Part shown: positions 41,420-49,226 of the stretch, piece after piece
Layout: each line of letters starts with the position of its first letter
How positions within the stretch are numbered: the first letter of the stretch is position 1
NCBI GenBank assembly: GCA_965262485.1
Contig: OZ253540.1
Span: 1,426,001 to 1,490,000 of the forward strand
From: Bin87 sp965262485
Lineage (GTDB): Bacteria; Chloroflexota; Dehalococcoidia; Lucifugimonadales; UBA3495
Reading direction: 5' to 3'
Length of the DNA stretch: 64,000 bases
Notes under the pieces: model-generated
Database searches by the model: none
What the model saw: the letters and a program-made list of their open reading frames with translations, nothing else
Told to the model about the DNA's origin: nothing
Position numbers and translations under genes: made by a program

Positions 41420-44350
41420 GTGACCATCGCAACTCGGCCGACCGCGCTGCCTACGATTACCGTAACCGTTGATGGTCAACCGGTGTCGGTGCCCGCCGGA
41501 GCCTCCGCCCTGGACGCCATCAACACCGCCGGCGTCCCCATTTCCCAGCTGTGCAAGGATGCCGACATGCCGGCCATCGGCGCCTGCCGCACCTGCCTTG
41601 TCCAGATCGACGACGTCCGGGGATTCCCGGCGTCCTGTTCCGTGCCGGCCACCGACGGCATGGTCATCAACACCGACACGGACGACGCCCGCCGCATCCG
41701 CTCCGGCGTAATCCAGTTGACCCTGGGAATGGTTGGCAGCGACAATAACCATCCTGACCGCGGCGCTCCCTCAACGCGGGAGGGGCGTGTTCCCCTTTCC
41801 CTGGTCCTGCCCGAAGGAGAAAAGGAGTTTCGCCTGAGCGACGGGGGTGTTGACCCTCCCGCTGCGGCGCTCCCCATAAAGGAAATGGGGATCAGCGGAT
41901 ATGGGCAACTGTCCACCGCAGCCGAACTCCACGGCATTTCGGCCCGTCGCTGGGACCCGCGGCCCCGTCAGACCACCGATGCGTCCAATCCGGTGTTCAA
42001 CCTCGCGATGGACGCCTGCATCCTCTGTGCCCGCTGCGTCAACGCCTGCCAGTCCAGCCACCAGTTCATCGGCGCCATCGACGTGCTGGGAGCCGGCGAA
42101 TCGGCCCGCATCGCCACCGCCGCCGACAAACCCCTGGCCGAGAGCATCTGCACCACCTGCGGCCAGTGCCTCAGCGTTTGCCCCACCGGCGCCATCAGCG
42201 TCAAGGAACCGCCGGCGGTTGCAGACCCCACCCACACCGTCAGCACCACTTGTCCCTATTGCGGCGTTGGATGTGGTATCCAGCTGGAAGTTGACGACGC
42301 CACCGACCGCATCGTCGCCTCACACGACGACCCTGACAATCTCTCCAGCGTCGGGATGCTCTGCGTCAAGGGCCGTTTCGGATATACCTTTGCCCAGCAT
42401 CCCGACCGCATCCGGACGCCCCTGATCCGCAACGGCGAACGCTACGCCGGTCCCTTCCGCGAGGCCACCTGGGACGAGGCTCTGGATCTGGTCGCCACCC
42501 GACTCGCAGAGTACCGCGGTGATGCCTTCGCCACCCTCTGTTCCGCCAAGGCCACCAACGAAGACGGTTACGTCCAGCAGAAGTTCTCTCGCCTCATAAT
42601 GGGCAGCAACAACATCGACCACTGCACCCGCCTGTGCCATGCCCCATCGGTCGAAGCCATGCTGACCTCGCTGGGCAGCGGCGCAACCAGCAATTCCTAC
42701 ACCGATTACGAAGGCGCCGGCTGCCTGGTTGTCATCGGCTGCGACCCAACGTCCAACCACCCGGTGGCCGCCTCCCGGATGCGCCGGGCCGTCGTCGAAC
42801 GCGGAGCCAAACTCATCGTCATCAACCCACGCCGTATCGACATGTGCGACTACGCCGATCTGTGGCTGCGTTCCTACCCCGGCACCGACGTGGCGCTGCT
42901 AAACGCCATGGCTCAGGTCATCGTGGCCGAGGGCCTGGCCGACGCCGATTTCGTCGCCAATCGCACCGAGGGTTACGACGACTGGCTCTCCGTAATTGAA
43001 GCGGACACACCCGAACGCGCGGCGACCATCACCGGCGTATCCGCTGACGACATCCGCGACGCCGCCCGCATGTTCGCCCGCCCGGCGGTACCCAAAGGCG
43101 GCGATGCCACCCGCGGTTACGGCGGTTCCTGCCTGATTTGGGGCATGGGCATCACCCAGCACACCAACGGCACCGCCAACGCCCACGGACTGCTCAACCT
43201 GGCTCTCGTCGCCGGACAGCTCGGCCGGCGCGGCTCAGGAATTTCGCCGTTGCGCGGCCAGAACAACGTTCAGGGTTGCGGCGATGCCGGCTGTCTGCCC
43301 AACTCGTTGCCCGGCTATCAGGGCCTGCGTCCCGATACCCTGGTGCGGTTCGGCGACGCCTGGAATGCCCCCGGTCGTCTTCCCGATGCCGCCGGTCTGG
43401 TCGTAACCGAGATGGTGGAATCCATGGAACGGGACGATGGAGTTCGCGCCATGTACATCACCGGCGAGAATCCCCTGCTCAGTGAACCCGACCTCAATCG
43501 CGCCGATGAGCTGTTCCGCCGTCTGGACTTCCTAGTAGTGCAGGATATTTTCATGCACGAAACCGCGCAGCTGGCCGATGTAATCCTGCCGGCCACCAGC
43601 TTTGCGGAGAAAGACGGCACCTTTACCAACAGCGAGCGGCGCGTGCAGCGCGTGCGCCAGGCCATCCCGCCGGTGGGCGACAGCCGCCCCGACTGGGACA
43701 TTGTATGCGACCTGGCCCGTCGCATGTGTGACAAGATGGGCCTCCCCTGGCAGGATCAGTTCACCTACCAGCACCCCTCGCAAATTTTCGACGAGATGGC
43801 CCAACTGACTCCCATCATGTCCGGCATCTCCTACCAGCGCCTCGACGCCGAGGGCGGCATCCAGTGGCCTTGCCCTTCGCCCGAGCATCCAGGCACCACC
43901 TATCTCTACGCCGACGATTTCCCCCGCGGCGACCGGGCCAAATTCGTGGCCTTCGAGCAGGGCGCCGTGGCTGCCGAAACCCCCTCATACCGGTTCCCGC
44001 TGGTGTTGAACACGGGGCGGGTGCTGTACCACTGGCACGGCGGCACCATCACCCGCCGCGTGGATGGACTCATGGCCCGCACACCTTCGCTGGAAGTGTC
44101 AATCAACCCCCAGGACGGCGAACGATTCGGGTTGCGGGACGGCGCGGACGTGCAGGTGCGCTCGCGGCGGGGTTCTCTCACCGGCGTGGCCCGCTACACC
44201 TACCGCATGAGGGCGGGAGAAATTTTCATTCCCTTCGTTCGCCTTAACGACTCGGCGGCCAACTTCCTGACCAACGCCGCCTACGACCCCGAATCGCACA
44301 TCCCCGAGTACAAAGTCTGCGCCGTCCGGGTGGAGCCAGTAGAGCCGTAA
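41420..44350 (+). CDS. fdhA: Formate dehydrogenase-like molybdoenzyme alpha subunit, Cys type
   Basis: GTG 41420 follows AAGGA; 976 residues. An N-terminal 2Fe-2S domain has Cys45, 56, 59 and 73. Two 4Fe-4S motifs follow (Cys200-203-206-210 and Cys244-247-250-254), then a 4Fe-4S in CPYCGVGC (278-285) with Cys315. RLCHAPSV places Cys406 where Sec or Cys binds molybdenum. The C-terminal molybdopterin domain has VLNTGRVLYHWHGGT. It should oxidise formate or reduce CO2. The segment after HPDR (residues 111-165) lacks the Cys ligands usually found for a His-Cys3 cluster and holds foreign-looking sequence. No partner subunit is next to it. Confidence 0.9.
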   Translation: MTIATRPTALPTITVTVDGQPVSVPAGASALDAINTAGVPISQLCKDADMPAIGACRTCLVQIDDVRGFPASCSVPATDGMVINTDTDDARRIRSGVIQLTLGMVGSDNNHPDRGAPSTREGRVPLSLVLPEGEKEFRLSDGGVDPPAAALPIKEMGISGYGQLSTAAELHGISARRWDPRPRQTTDASNPVFNLAMDACILCARCVNACQSSHQFIGAIDVLGAGESARIATAADKPLAESICTTCGQCLSVCPTGAISVKEPPAVADPTHTVSTTCPYCGVGCGIQLEVDDATDRIVASHDDPDNLSSVGMLCVKGRFGYTFAQHPDRIRTPLIRNGERYAGPFREATWDEALDLVATRLAEYRGDAFATLCSAKATNEDGYVQQKFSRLIMGSNNIDHCTRLCHAPSVEAMLTSLGSGATSNSYTDYEGAGCLVVIGCDPTSNHPVAASRMRRAVVERGAKLIVINPRRIDMCDYADLWLRSYPGTDVALLNAMAQVIVAEGLADADFVANRTEGYDDWLSVIEADTPERAATITGVSADDIRDAARMFARPAVPKGGDATRGYGGSCLIWGMGITQHTNGTANAHGLLNLALVAGQLGRRGSGISPLRGQNNVQGCGDAGCLPNSLPGYQGLRPDTLVRFGDAWNAPGRLPDAAGLVVTEMVESMERDDGVRAMYITGENPLLSEPDLNRADELFRRLDFLVVQDIFMHETAQLADVILPATSFAEKDGTFTNSERRVQRVRQAIPPVGDSRPDWDIVCDLARRMCDKMGLPWQDQFTYQHPSQIFDEMAQLTPIMSGISYQRLDAEGGIQWPCPSPEHPGTTYLYADDFPRGDRAKFVAFEQGAVAAETPSYRFPLVLNTGRVLYHWHGGTITRRVDGLMARTPSLEVSINPQDGERFGLRDGADVQVRSRRGSLTGVARYTYRMRAGEIFIPFVRLNDSAANFLTNAAYDPESHIPEYKVCAVRVEPVEP
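41760..41874. repeat. Repeat-like insertion within the formate dehydrogenase gene
   Basis: Bounded by an 11-base direct repeat GCGGCGCTCCC (41760-41770 and 41864-41874). Inside, GCGGGAGGGGC and CCCTCCCGC are inverted, with TTCCCCTTTCCCTGGTCC and AAGGAGAAAAGGAG like the family C repeats. The frame stays open. It falls where His-Cys3 cluster residues are expected. Confidence 0.5.
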
Positions 44351-44369
44351 CGTCTCTCACCCGCCCGGC

Positions 44370-44849
44370 CTAGGCCCGGCGTTCCCTGCCCTCAATGAAG
44401 TGCACGGCTTCGTCCGGGCTGATGCGACCAACCGGTCCGCTGGCGTACATCGCTCCCAGCACCGTGCCACCGCGTCCCAGCAGAAACTCAGTCGGCTGGA
44501 TGTGTCCGTCGTGATTCTCCGACCACCACGAGCCCAGCAGTTCGGCGTCCTCCGGCGTTACCCCGTAGGCCATCGGGAATTTAACGCCGGCCTTGACCGC
44601 CATCTCTGCCACGACTTCTTTCGGTTCAACGCTGGCAGCGACAATTTCGACGCCCATCTGGGACAGCGCATCACTTTCCTTCTGCCATGCGGCCAACTGC
44701 CGCGCGCAGTAGGGTCACCATACACCGCGGTAAAACAGCAGCGCCAGATAGCGTGATGACATGGCTTCCGGCAAGGTCAGCGTGTTGCCGTCAATCAGGT
44801 TCAGAGTCAGCGCCGGCAGCCGGTCGCCCTGTTGCAATTTTTCGCCCAT
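44370..44849 (-). CDS. Peroxiredoxin-like selenoprotein (in-frame UGA)
   Basis: ATG 44849 follows GGAG at 6 bases. The frame reads MGEKLQQGDRLPALTLNLID to YRGVW, then TGA (44717-44715, codon 45), then PYCARQLAAWQ and on to the stop at 44370: 159 residues. Thioredoxin-fold redoxins have WCPYC here, so UGA stands exactly where the peroxidatic or active-site Cys belongs, giving a U-x-x-C motif. The downstream part is well conserved in style (EIVAASVEP, PMAYGVTPEDAELLGSWW, QPTEFLLGRGGTVLG), so the gene is not decaying. A SECIS-like hairpin follows the UGA. It probably reduces peroxides or disulfides. It follows the PaREP1-like genes on the same strand. Confidence 0.82.
44682..44709 (-). promoter_or_regulatory. 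Bacterial SECIS-like hairpin after the UGA codon
   Basis: In the mRNA, CUGC pairs with GCAG, a small internal loop (GC / AUG) follows, then GCGGC pairs with GCCGC around the loop AGUUG. The loop guanosine followed by U lies 18 bases after the UGA, inside the spacing known for bacterial SECIS elements read by SelB. Found by eye. Confidence 0.7.
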
Positions 44850-44867
44850 AACGTCTCCAGGTTGGTG

Positions 44868-45350
44868 TCAGGTAGTCGGTCGCTCCGGCCAGAACAGCTC
44901 ATAAAGACGATCCGACAACTCTTCGCACAGTCTCAGGCCGGCTGTAACATCTTCCGCCGTTTCTTCATCCTCATAAAAGTTTGTGTGTAGAGCGCGGGCC
45001 GTGCGGAAAGAATTCCGCATCCACGCCTCGGTTTCGAAGTCCCCCGATTCCGCAACCAACTGAGCCAGTTCCCGCAACACCTGCCAGATGGAGCGGTGTT
45101 GGTGAATTATGCCGCCGTGTCGCGCGCTAACGGCTTTGATGGTCTCGGCTACCATCCCCCAGGCCTTGTTGGACGCCTGGGGAAGGTCCGCATCTTCGCG
45201 TAGATGCCGCCATGCGCTGGCGCGGAAGTCATCGCTCAGCCGGGCGTATTTATCCGGCGCACGATCTGCGTCGTCGGGTTGGCTGGGATCGCGTGCGGAG
45301 GCCAACCCCTGGGCTACCGCCGCCGCGATGGTTTCGTCGGTGTACACCAT
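44868..45350 (-). CDS. PaREP1-like (HEPN-type helical) protein, tandem copy 1
   Basis: A 160-residue all-helical protein. ADLPQASNKAWGMVAETIKAVSARHGGIIHQHRSIW and the later FRTARALHTNFYEDEETAEDV match the PaREP1/PaREP8 pattern (EKaWGA..., then LH-NFYE). Function of the family is unknown; helical HEPN-like proteins are often RNases or nucleotide-linked. It is the last of three tandem paralogues. It lacks the 3' tail shared by the other two. Confidence 0.75.
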   Translation of the reverse strand: MVYTDETIAAAVAQGLASARDPSQPDDADRAPDKYARLSDDFRASAWRHLREDADLPQASNKAWGMVAETIKAVSARHGGIIHQHRSIWQVLRELAQLVAESGDFETEAWMRNSFRTARALHTNFYEDEETAEDVTAGLRLCEELSDRLYELFWPERPTT

Positions 45351-45359
45351 GCCAACAGA

Positions 45360-45866
45360 TTAGTCGCCTACCGCCTCCGCAGTGGGGGACTTCAGGCGTT
45401 CCGGCCAGAACAGCTCATAAAGACGATCCGACAACTCTTCGCACAGTCTCAGGCCGGCTACAACGTCTTCGGCCGCAGCTTCGTCTTCGTAGAAGTTGGA
45501 ATGTAGGGAACGTGCCACCATGAACGAATTCCTGATCCAGTCCCGTGTTTCCAGGTCGCCAGACTCCGCCGCCAGGTCAGACAATTCCCGCAGAACCATC
45601 CAGATGGAGCGGTGTTGGTGAATTATGCCGCCGTGTCGCGCGCTAACGGCTTTGATGGTCTCGGCCACCATACCCCAAGCCTTGTTGGACGCCTGGGGAA
45701 GGTCGCCATCCTCCCGCAAATGCTTCCAGGCGCCGGCACGAAAATCCGAGCTCAGCCGGGCGTACTTATCCGGCGCACGATCTGCGTCGTCGGGTTGGCT
45801 GGGATCGCGTGCGCCGGCCAACCCCTGGGCTACCGCCGCCGCGATGGTTTCGTCGGTGTACACCAT
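45360..45866 (-). CDS. PaREP1-like protein, tandem copy 2
   Basis: A 168-residue paralogue with the first 80 or so residues nearly identical to copies 1 and 3 and differences in the region around residues 90-140. It ends FWPERLKSPTAEAVGD, the same tail as copy 3 and as the neighbouring LLM protein. The unit period between copies 2 and 3 is exactly 516 bases. Confidence 0.75.
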   Translation of the reverse strand: MVYTDETIAAAVAQGLAGARDPSQPDDADRAPDKYARLSSDFRAGAWKHLREDGDLPQASNKAWGMVAETIKAVSARHGGIIHQHRSIWMVLRELSDLAAESGDLETRDWIRNSFMVARSLHSNFYEDEAAAEDVVAGLRLCEELSDRLYELFWPERLKSPTAEAVGD

Positions 45867-45875
45867 GCCAATAGA

Positions 45876-46382
45876 TTAGTCGCCTACCGCCTCCGCAGTG
45901 GGGGACTTCAGGCGTTCCGGCCAGAACAGCTCATAAAGACGGTTCGACAACTCTTCGCACAGACGGAGGCCGTCAGTCACTTCCTCCGCAGACGCTTCGT
46001 CTTCGTAAAAGTTGGAATGAAGGGAACGTGCCACCATAAAGGCGTTATTAATAGATTCCCGAGTTTCGGTATCGCCCGATTCTCTGGCTAGATTGGAGAG
46101 CTGCCGCAACACCTGCCAGATGGAGCGGTGTTGGTGAATTATGCCGCCGTGTCGCGCACCGACGGCTTTGATGGTCTCGGCTACCATCCCCCAGGCCTTG
46201 TTGGACGCCTGGGGCAGGTCGCCATCCTCTCGCAGATGCTTCCATGCGCCGGCGCGGAAGTCATCGCTCAGCCGGGCGTACTTATCCGGCGCACGATCTG
46301 CGTCGTCGGGTTGGCTGGGATCGCGTGCGGCGGCCAACCCCTGGGCTACCGCCGCCGCGATGGTTTCGTCGGTGTACACCAT
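45876..46382 (-). CDS. PaREP1-like protein, tandem copy 3
   Basis: A 168-residue paralogue nearest to the LLM gene, whose stop lies 10 bases upstream. Same GDLPQASNKAWGM core and LHSNFYEDEASAEEV motif, and the WPERLKSPTAEAVGD tail. All three copies share the strand of the LLM gene and the selenoprotein gene, with gaps of 9-20 bases, so they form one likely operon. Confidence 0.75.
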   Translation of the reverse strand: MVYTDETIAAAVAQGLAAARDPSQPDDADRAPDKYARLSDDFRAGAWKHLREDGDLPQASNKAWGMVAETIKAVGARHGGIIHQHRSIWQVLRQLSNLARESGDTETRESINNAFMVARSLHSNFYEDEASAEEVTDGLRLCEELSNRLYELFWPERLKSPTAEAVGD

Positions 46383-46391
46383 GCCAACGGA

Positions 46392-47615
46392 TTAGTCGCC
46401 TACCGCCTCCGCTGTGGGGGATTTCAGGCGCTCCGGCCACCAGGGATCATCGTAGTCGCTGAACAAACCCTGGATATGCGGCATCACCTCTTTGGCGAAC
46501 AGATCGGTGTTCTTCCTGGTCAGTTCGGGCGGCATACTGCCAATCTGCAGCAGCACCATCAGGTGGCCGATGCGCAGCATTTCGGCAGCCTCGGTCAGCT
46601 TCCTGCGCACGGTCTCCGGACTGCCCGCAATGATGTGCCCCTGGTCGACGTAATCCTTCCACTTGTTTTCCGTGGCGGCCCGTCGCGCCTCTTCGCCCAT
46701 CTGCGGCCGCAGCGACTTTCGGATGGACTCCAGCGAACGGTAGCCGGGCGATTCGGCGTATGGTGGATAAACCCGCAGCATCTTTTCGTAGAAATACTGA
46801 ACGTGCTGCTCGTAGTCCTTCTCCGCCTGCTCGTCGGTCTCCGACACGCACACCAGTTGCAGGAACCCCAGCCGGTGCGGGTTGTCGTCGACGCCACGCT
46901 CGGCGGCCCTTTCCCAGAAACCCTTTACGATGTTGTACCCGCGCAGGTAGCCGTAGTACGACAGGTAGCAATACACGTAGTCCCGGTCCAGCACCCAGTC
47001 CCAGGTTTCCAGGCTGCCTGAGCCGGGGATCCACACCGGCGGATGTGGCTGTTGCATCGGGCGCGGCCAGATACTGATGTACCTCAGCTTGTTGTACTTG
47101 CCGTTGAAAATCGTGGGCTGACGCTGAGTCCATGCCTGCATCACGACATCGTGGGCTTCCGTATGCCGCTCCCGCAGCGTTATGGGCACCTGCCCGTATG
47201 AGAACGTGGTATCCATCGACGTGCCCACCGGGAATCCCGCCACCAGCCGCCCGCCGGATATCACATCCAGCATCGCCATTTCTTCCGCCACCCGCACCGG
47301 AGGGTTGTACAGCGCCAGGCTGTTCCCCAGCACGATCAACGCCCCGTTGGTGGTGGTGTTCGCCAGCACCGATGCAATCAGGTTGGGCGACGGCATAATG
47401 CCGTAGGCGTTGTTGTGGTGTTCGTTCACGCAGATACCGTCAAAACCAACCTCGTCAGCGTATCGCAGCTGGTCGATGTATTCGGCGTAATACTGGTTGC
47501 CCTTCTCCGGATCAAAGTTCTCGTTGGGCAGGTCCACCCACGCCGAATGATGCTTTTCAGCAAAGTCATCGGGCAAATCCTGGTAGGGCATCAGGTGGAA
47601 AAAGGATACTTTCAT
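46392..47615 (-). CDS. LLM-class flavin-dependent monooxygenase
   Basis: ATG 47615 follows GAGGAA; 407 residues. Motifs: DEVGFDGICVNEHHNNAYG, IVLGNSLALYNPPVRVAEE, DVISGGRLVAGFPVG and PPVWIPGSGSLETWDW, of the NEHHN subgroup. Its last 15 residues, WPERLKSPTAEAVGD, are identical to the tails of PaREP1-like copies 2 and 3, evidence that the duplication of those genes used or copied the 3' end of this gene. Confidence 0.92.
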   Translation of the reverse strand: MKVSFFHLMPYQDLPDDFAEKHHSAWVDLPNENFDPEKGNQYYAEYIDQLRYADEVGFDGICVNEHHNNAYGIMPSPNLIASVLANTTTNGALIVLGNSLALYNPPVRVAEEMAMLDVISGGRLVAGFPVGTSMDTTFSYGQVPITLRERHTEAHDVVMQAWTQRQPTIFNGKYNKLRYISIWPRPMQQPHPPVWIPGSGSLETWDWVLDRDYVYCYLSYYGYLRGYNIVKGFWERAAERGVDDNPHRLGFLQLVCVSETDEQAEKDYEQHVQYFYEKMLRVYPPYAESPGYRSLESIRKSLRPQMGEEARRAATENKWKDYVDQGHIIAGSPETVRRKLTEAAEMLRIGHLMVLLQIGSMPPELTRKNTDLFAKEVMPHIQGLFSDYDDPWWPERLKSPTAEAVGD

Positions 47616-47684
47616 GGCGATGTTCCTCGGGGTGCGGTCGGCTGTCTTTCGTGGGTGCTGGAATTGTAACATAGGGCCGGCGGC

Positions 47685-48278
47685 CTACCCGTTGGGCGCC
47701 GGAGATGGAACGGGGAAGAGGTCGGCAACCGGTCGGGAGAAATCGGGCAGAACCGGCTCCGCGGTGATGGTGTCATCGGTGCGAAAGACGACGGTCCGGT
47801 CCGGACGATAGGCCGCGACCGTACGCGACTGCGGGTAGACCACCCAGACGAGTTGCACGCCGGCGGCTAAATATTCCTCGACCTTGGCGAACATATCTGC
47901 TGCCGAGTTGTTGGGGGATACGACCTCGACTGCTATGGCAGGTACGAGGTCCAGGATTGCTTCGGCGCCCGTCGGCGAATCGCCGACAATCAACGCCAAG
48001 TCGGGTCTGCGCGTAACCGGACGCGCAGACCCGACTTGGAACGTGGGTTCCGCGAAGACTCGTCGCTGGGGCAATTCATGAATCGCACGTTCGAGCGCGA
48101 GCCAGGTCAGGCGCACGATTTCTGCGTGTCCGTACATCTCAGGTGTCATGCCCTCTTCCTCCCCGTCCCACACGTGCTTCCGGACGATGCGGCCGTCGAG
48201 GAGTTCGCAGCCCTGAGTCATCTCCCGGGGCAGGGCATTGAATTCATCCAGCGTGTAGATTTTCTCGGCTGTGGTCAT
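47685..48278 (-). CDS. Uma2-family (DUF820) protein
   Basis: ATG 48278 (MTTAEKIYTLDEFNALP) gives 197 residues, the usual N-terminus. Core: TRRPDLALIVGD, VPAIAVEVVSPNNSAADM and AGVQLVWVVYPQSRTVAAYR. A perfect inverted segment (CAAGTCGGGTCTGCGCG...CGCGCAGACCCGACTTG, 47998-48038) lies inside the coding sequence and would form a strong hairpin in the mRNA. Confidence 0.87.
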   Translation of the reverse strand: MTTAEKIYTLDEFNALPREMTQGCELLDGRIVRKHVWDGEEEGMTPEMYGHAEIVRLTWLALERAIHELPQRRVFAEPTFQVGSARPVTRRPDLALIVGDSPTGAEAILDLVPAIAVEVVSPNNSAADMFAKVEEYLAAGVQLVWVVYPQSRTVAAYRPDRTVVFRTDDTITAEPVLPDFSRPVADLFPVPSPAPNG

Positions 48279-48320
48279 GGGCGGACTCCCGAGCAAGGGA
48301 ATTGCCGGGGACGTAAACCT

Positions 48321-49163
48321 TTAGCCGGCCAGCCAGCCGTGTACTGCGGCAATAAAGTCAGCCGGGTTGTCCTCAAACACCATGTGTCCCGCCCGCTCTA
48401 TCTGAGCCAGCGTGCCCTGTTGCAGCGTGGCAACCATCTGCTGCGCCGTCTCCTCGGCCAGCAGGTCGGTCTCCATACCGCGCACCAGCAGGGTCGGGCA
48501 GGTTATGTTATCCAGCGCCGGCCACAGGTCCACCGACGGCGCCCCCGTTCCGTTGATCCGCTGCTCCCTAATCTCCTGATCGAACTTCCAGCCCAGTTTC
48601 CCGTTGGGCAGTTGCTGGGTTTGACCAGTCAGGCGTCGGCGCATCACCGGTTCCGATGCGAAACGGTTGCCCTTCTGGACGTGGGCCAATGCGTCCTCGA
48701 AACTGTCGAATTCGGGCGGCAGGTCGCGCAGCTCGTTGGTGATCCGGTTGCCGCCGGCCGGTTCGATGCGTGGGCCAATGTCCACAATGCACAGCCGCTC
48801 CAGCCGCTCGGGATGCGCGCCGGCGAATGCCATGCTGTTGCGTCCGCCCATCGAATGGCCGAACAGGATGAACTTGTCCAGTCGAACCGCGTCCAGGAAC
48901 CCCACCAGGTCGGCTACGAAAGCGTCGGTGGAATAGTCGCCCCCGGGGGCATGGTCGGTGTCGCCGCGCCCGCGCTGGTCCAGGGCATAAACGTGGTAGT
49001 CGCGATACAGTGATTCGGCAACGTCGTCCCAAACGTGGGCGTGGCCGCGCAACCCGTGCAGCAGCACCAGCGGCGGTTTGCCTTCGGTGCCCCAGTCCAG
49101 GTAGTGCAGTTTGATGCCATTGGCGGTAACGGTTCGGCTTTGGGGCTGTACTTGAGTGGTCAT
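48321..49163 (-). CDS. Alpha/beta hydrolase
   Basis: 280 residues from ATG 49163. LVLLHGLRGHAHVWDDVAE is the oxyanion loop, FILFGHSMGGRNSMAFAG the nucleophile elbow (G-H-S-M-G), IVDIGPRIEP a family strand, and IERAGHMVFEDNP supplies the His. It resembles the 2-hydroxymuconate hydrolase/haloperoxidase group. It lies upstream of an enoyl-CoA hydratase gene on the same strand. Confidence 0.9.
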   Translation of the reverse strand: MTTQVQPQSRTVTANGIKLHYLDWGTEGKPPLVLLHGLRGHAHVWDDVAESLYRDYHVYALDQRGRGDTDHAPGGDYSTDAFVADLVGFLDAVRLDKFILFGHSMGGRNSMAFAGAHPERLERLCIVDIGPRIEPAGGNRITNELRDLPPEFDSFEDALAHVQKGNRFASEPVMRRRLTGQTQQLPNGKLGWKFDQEIREQRINGTGAPSVDLWPALDNITCPTLLVRGMETDLLAEETAQQMVATLQQGTLAQIERAGHMVFEDNPADFIAAVHGWLAG

Positions 49164-49226
49164 GGCTTTCTCTCCTCTGGTGCGGTGGTGCATCGGCCTG
49201 CGGCGCGTAGGGCGTTCGGCGATGCG

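Noticed and set aside
42620..42655. Possible selenocysteine in the formate dehydrogenase.
   Set aside because: The codon at the molybdenum ligand is TGC (Cys) in RLCHAPSV, so no Sec decoding is needed.
44370..44696. Reading the redoxin gene as a short gene starting at the internal ATG 44696.
   Set aside because: That version lacks the thioredoxin-fold N-terminal strand and the active site, and has no ribosome site; the UGA-containing frame explains everything.
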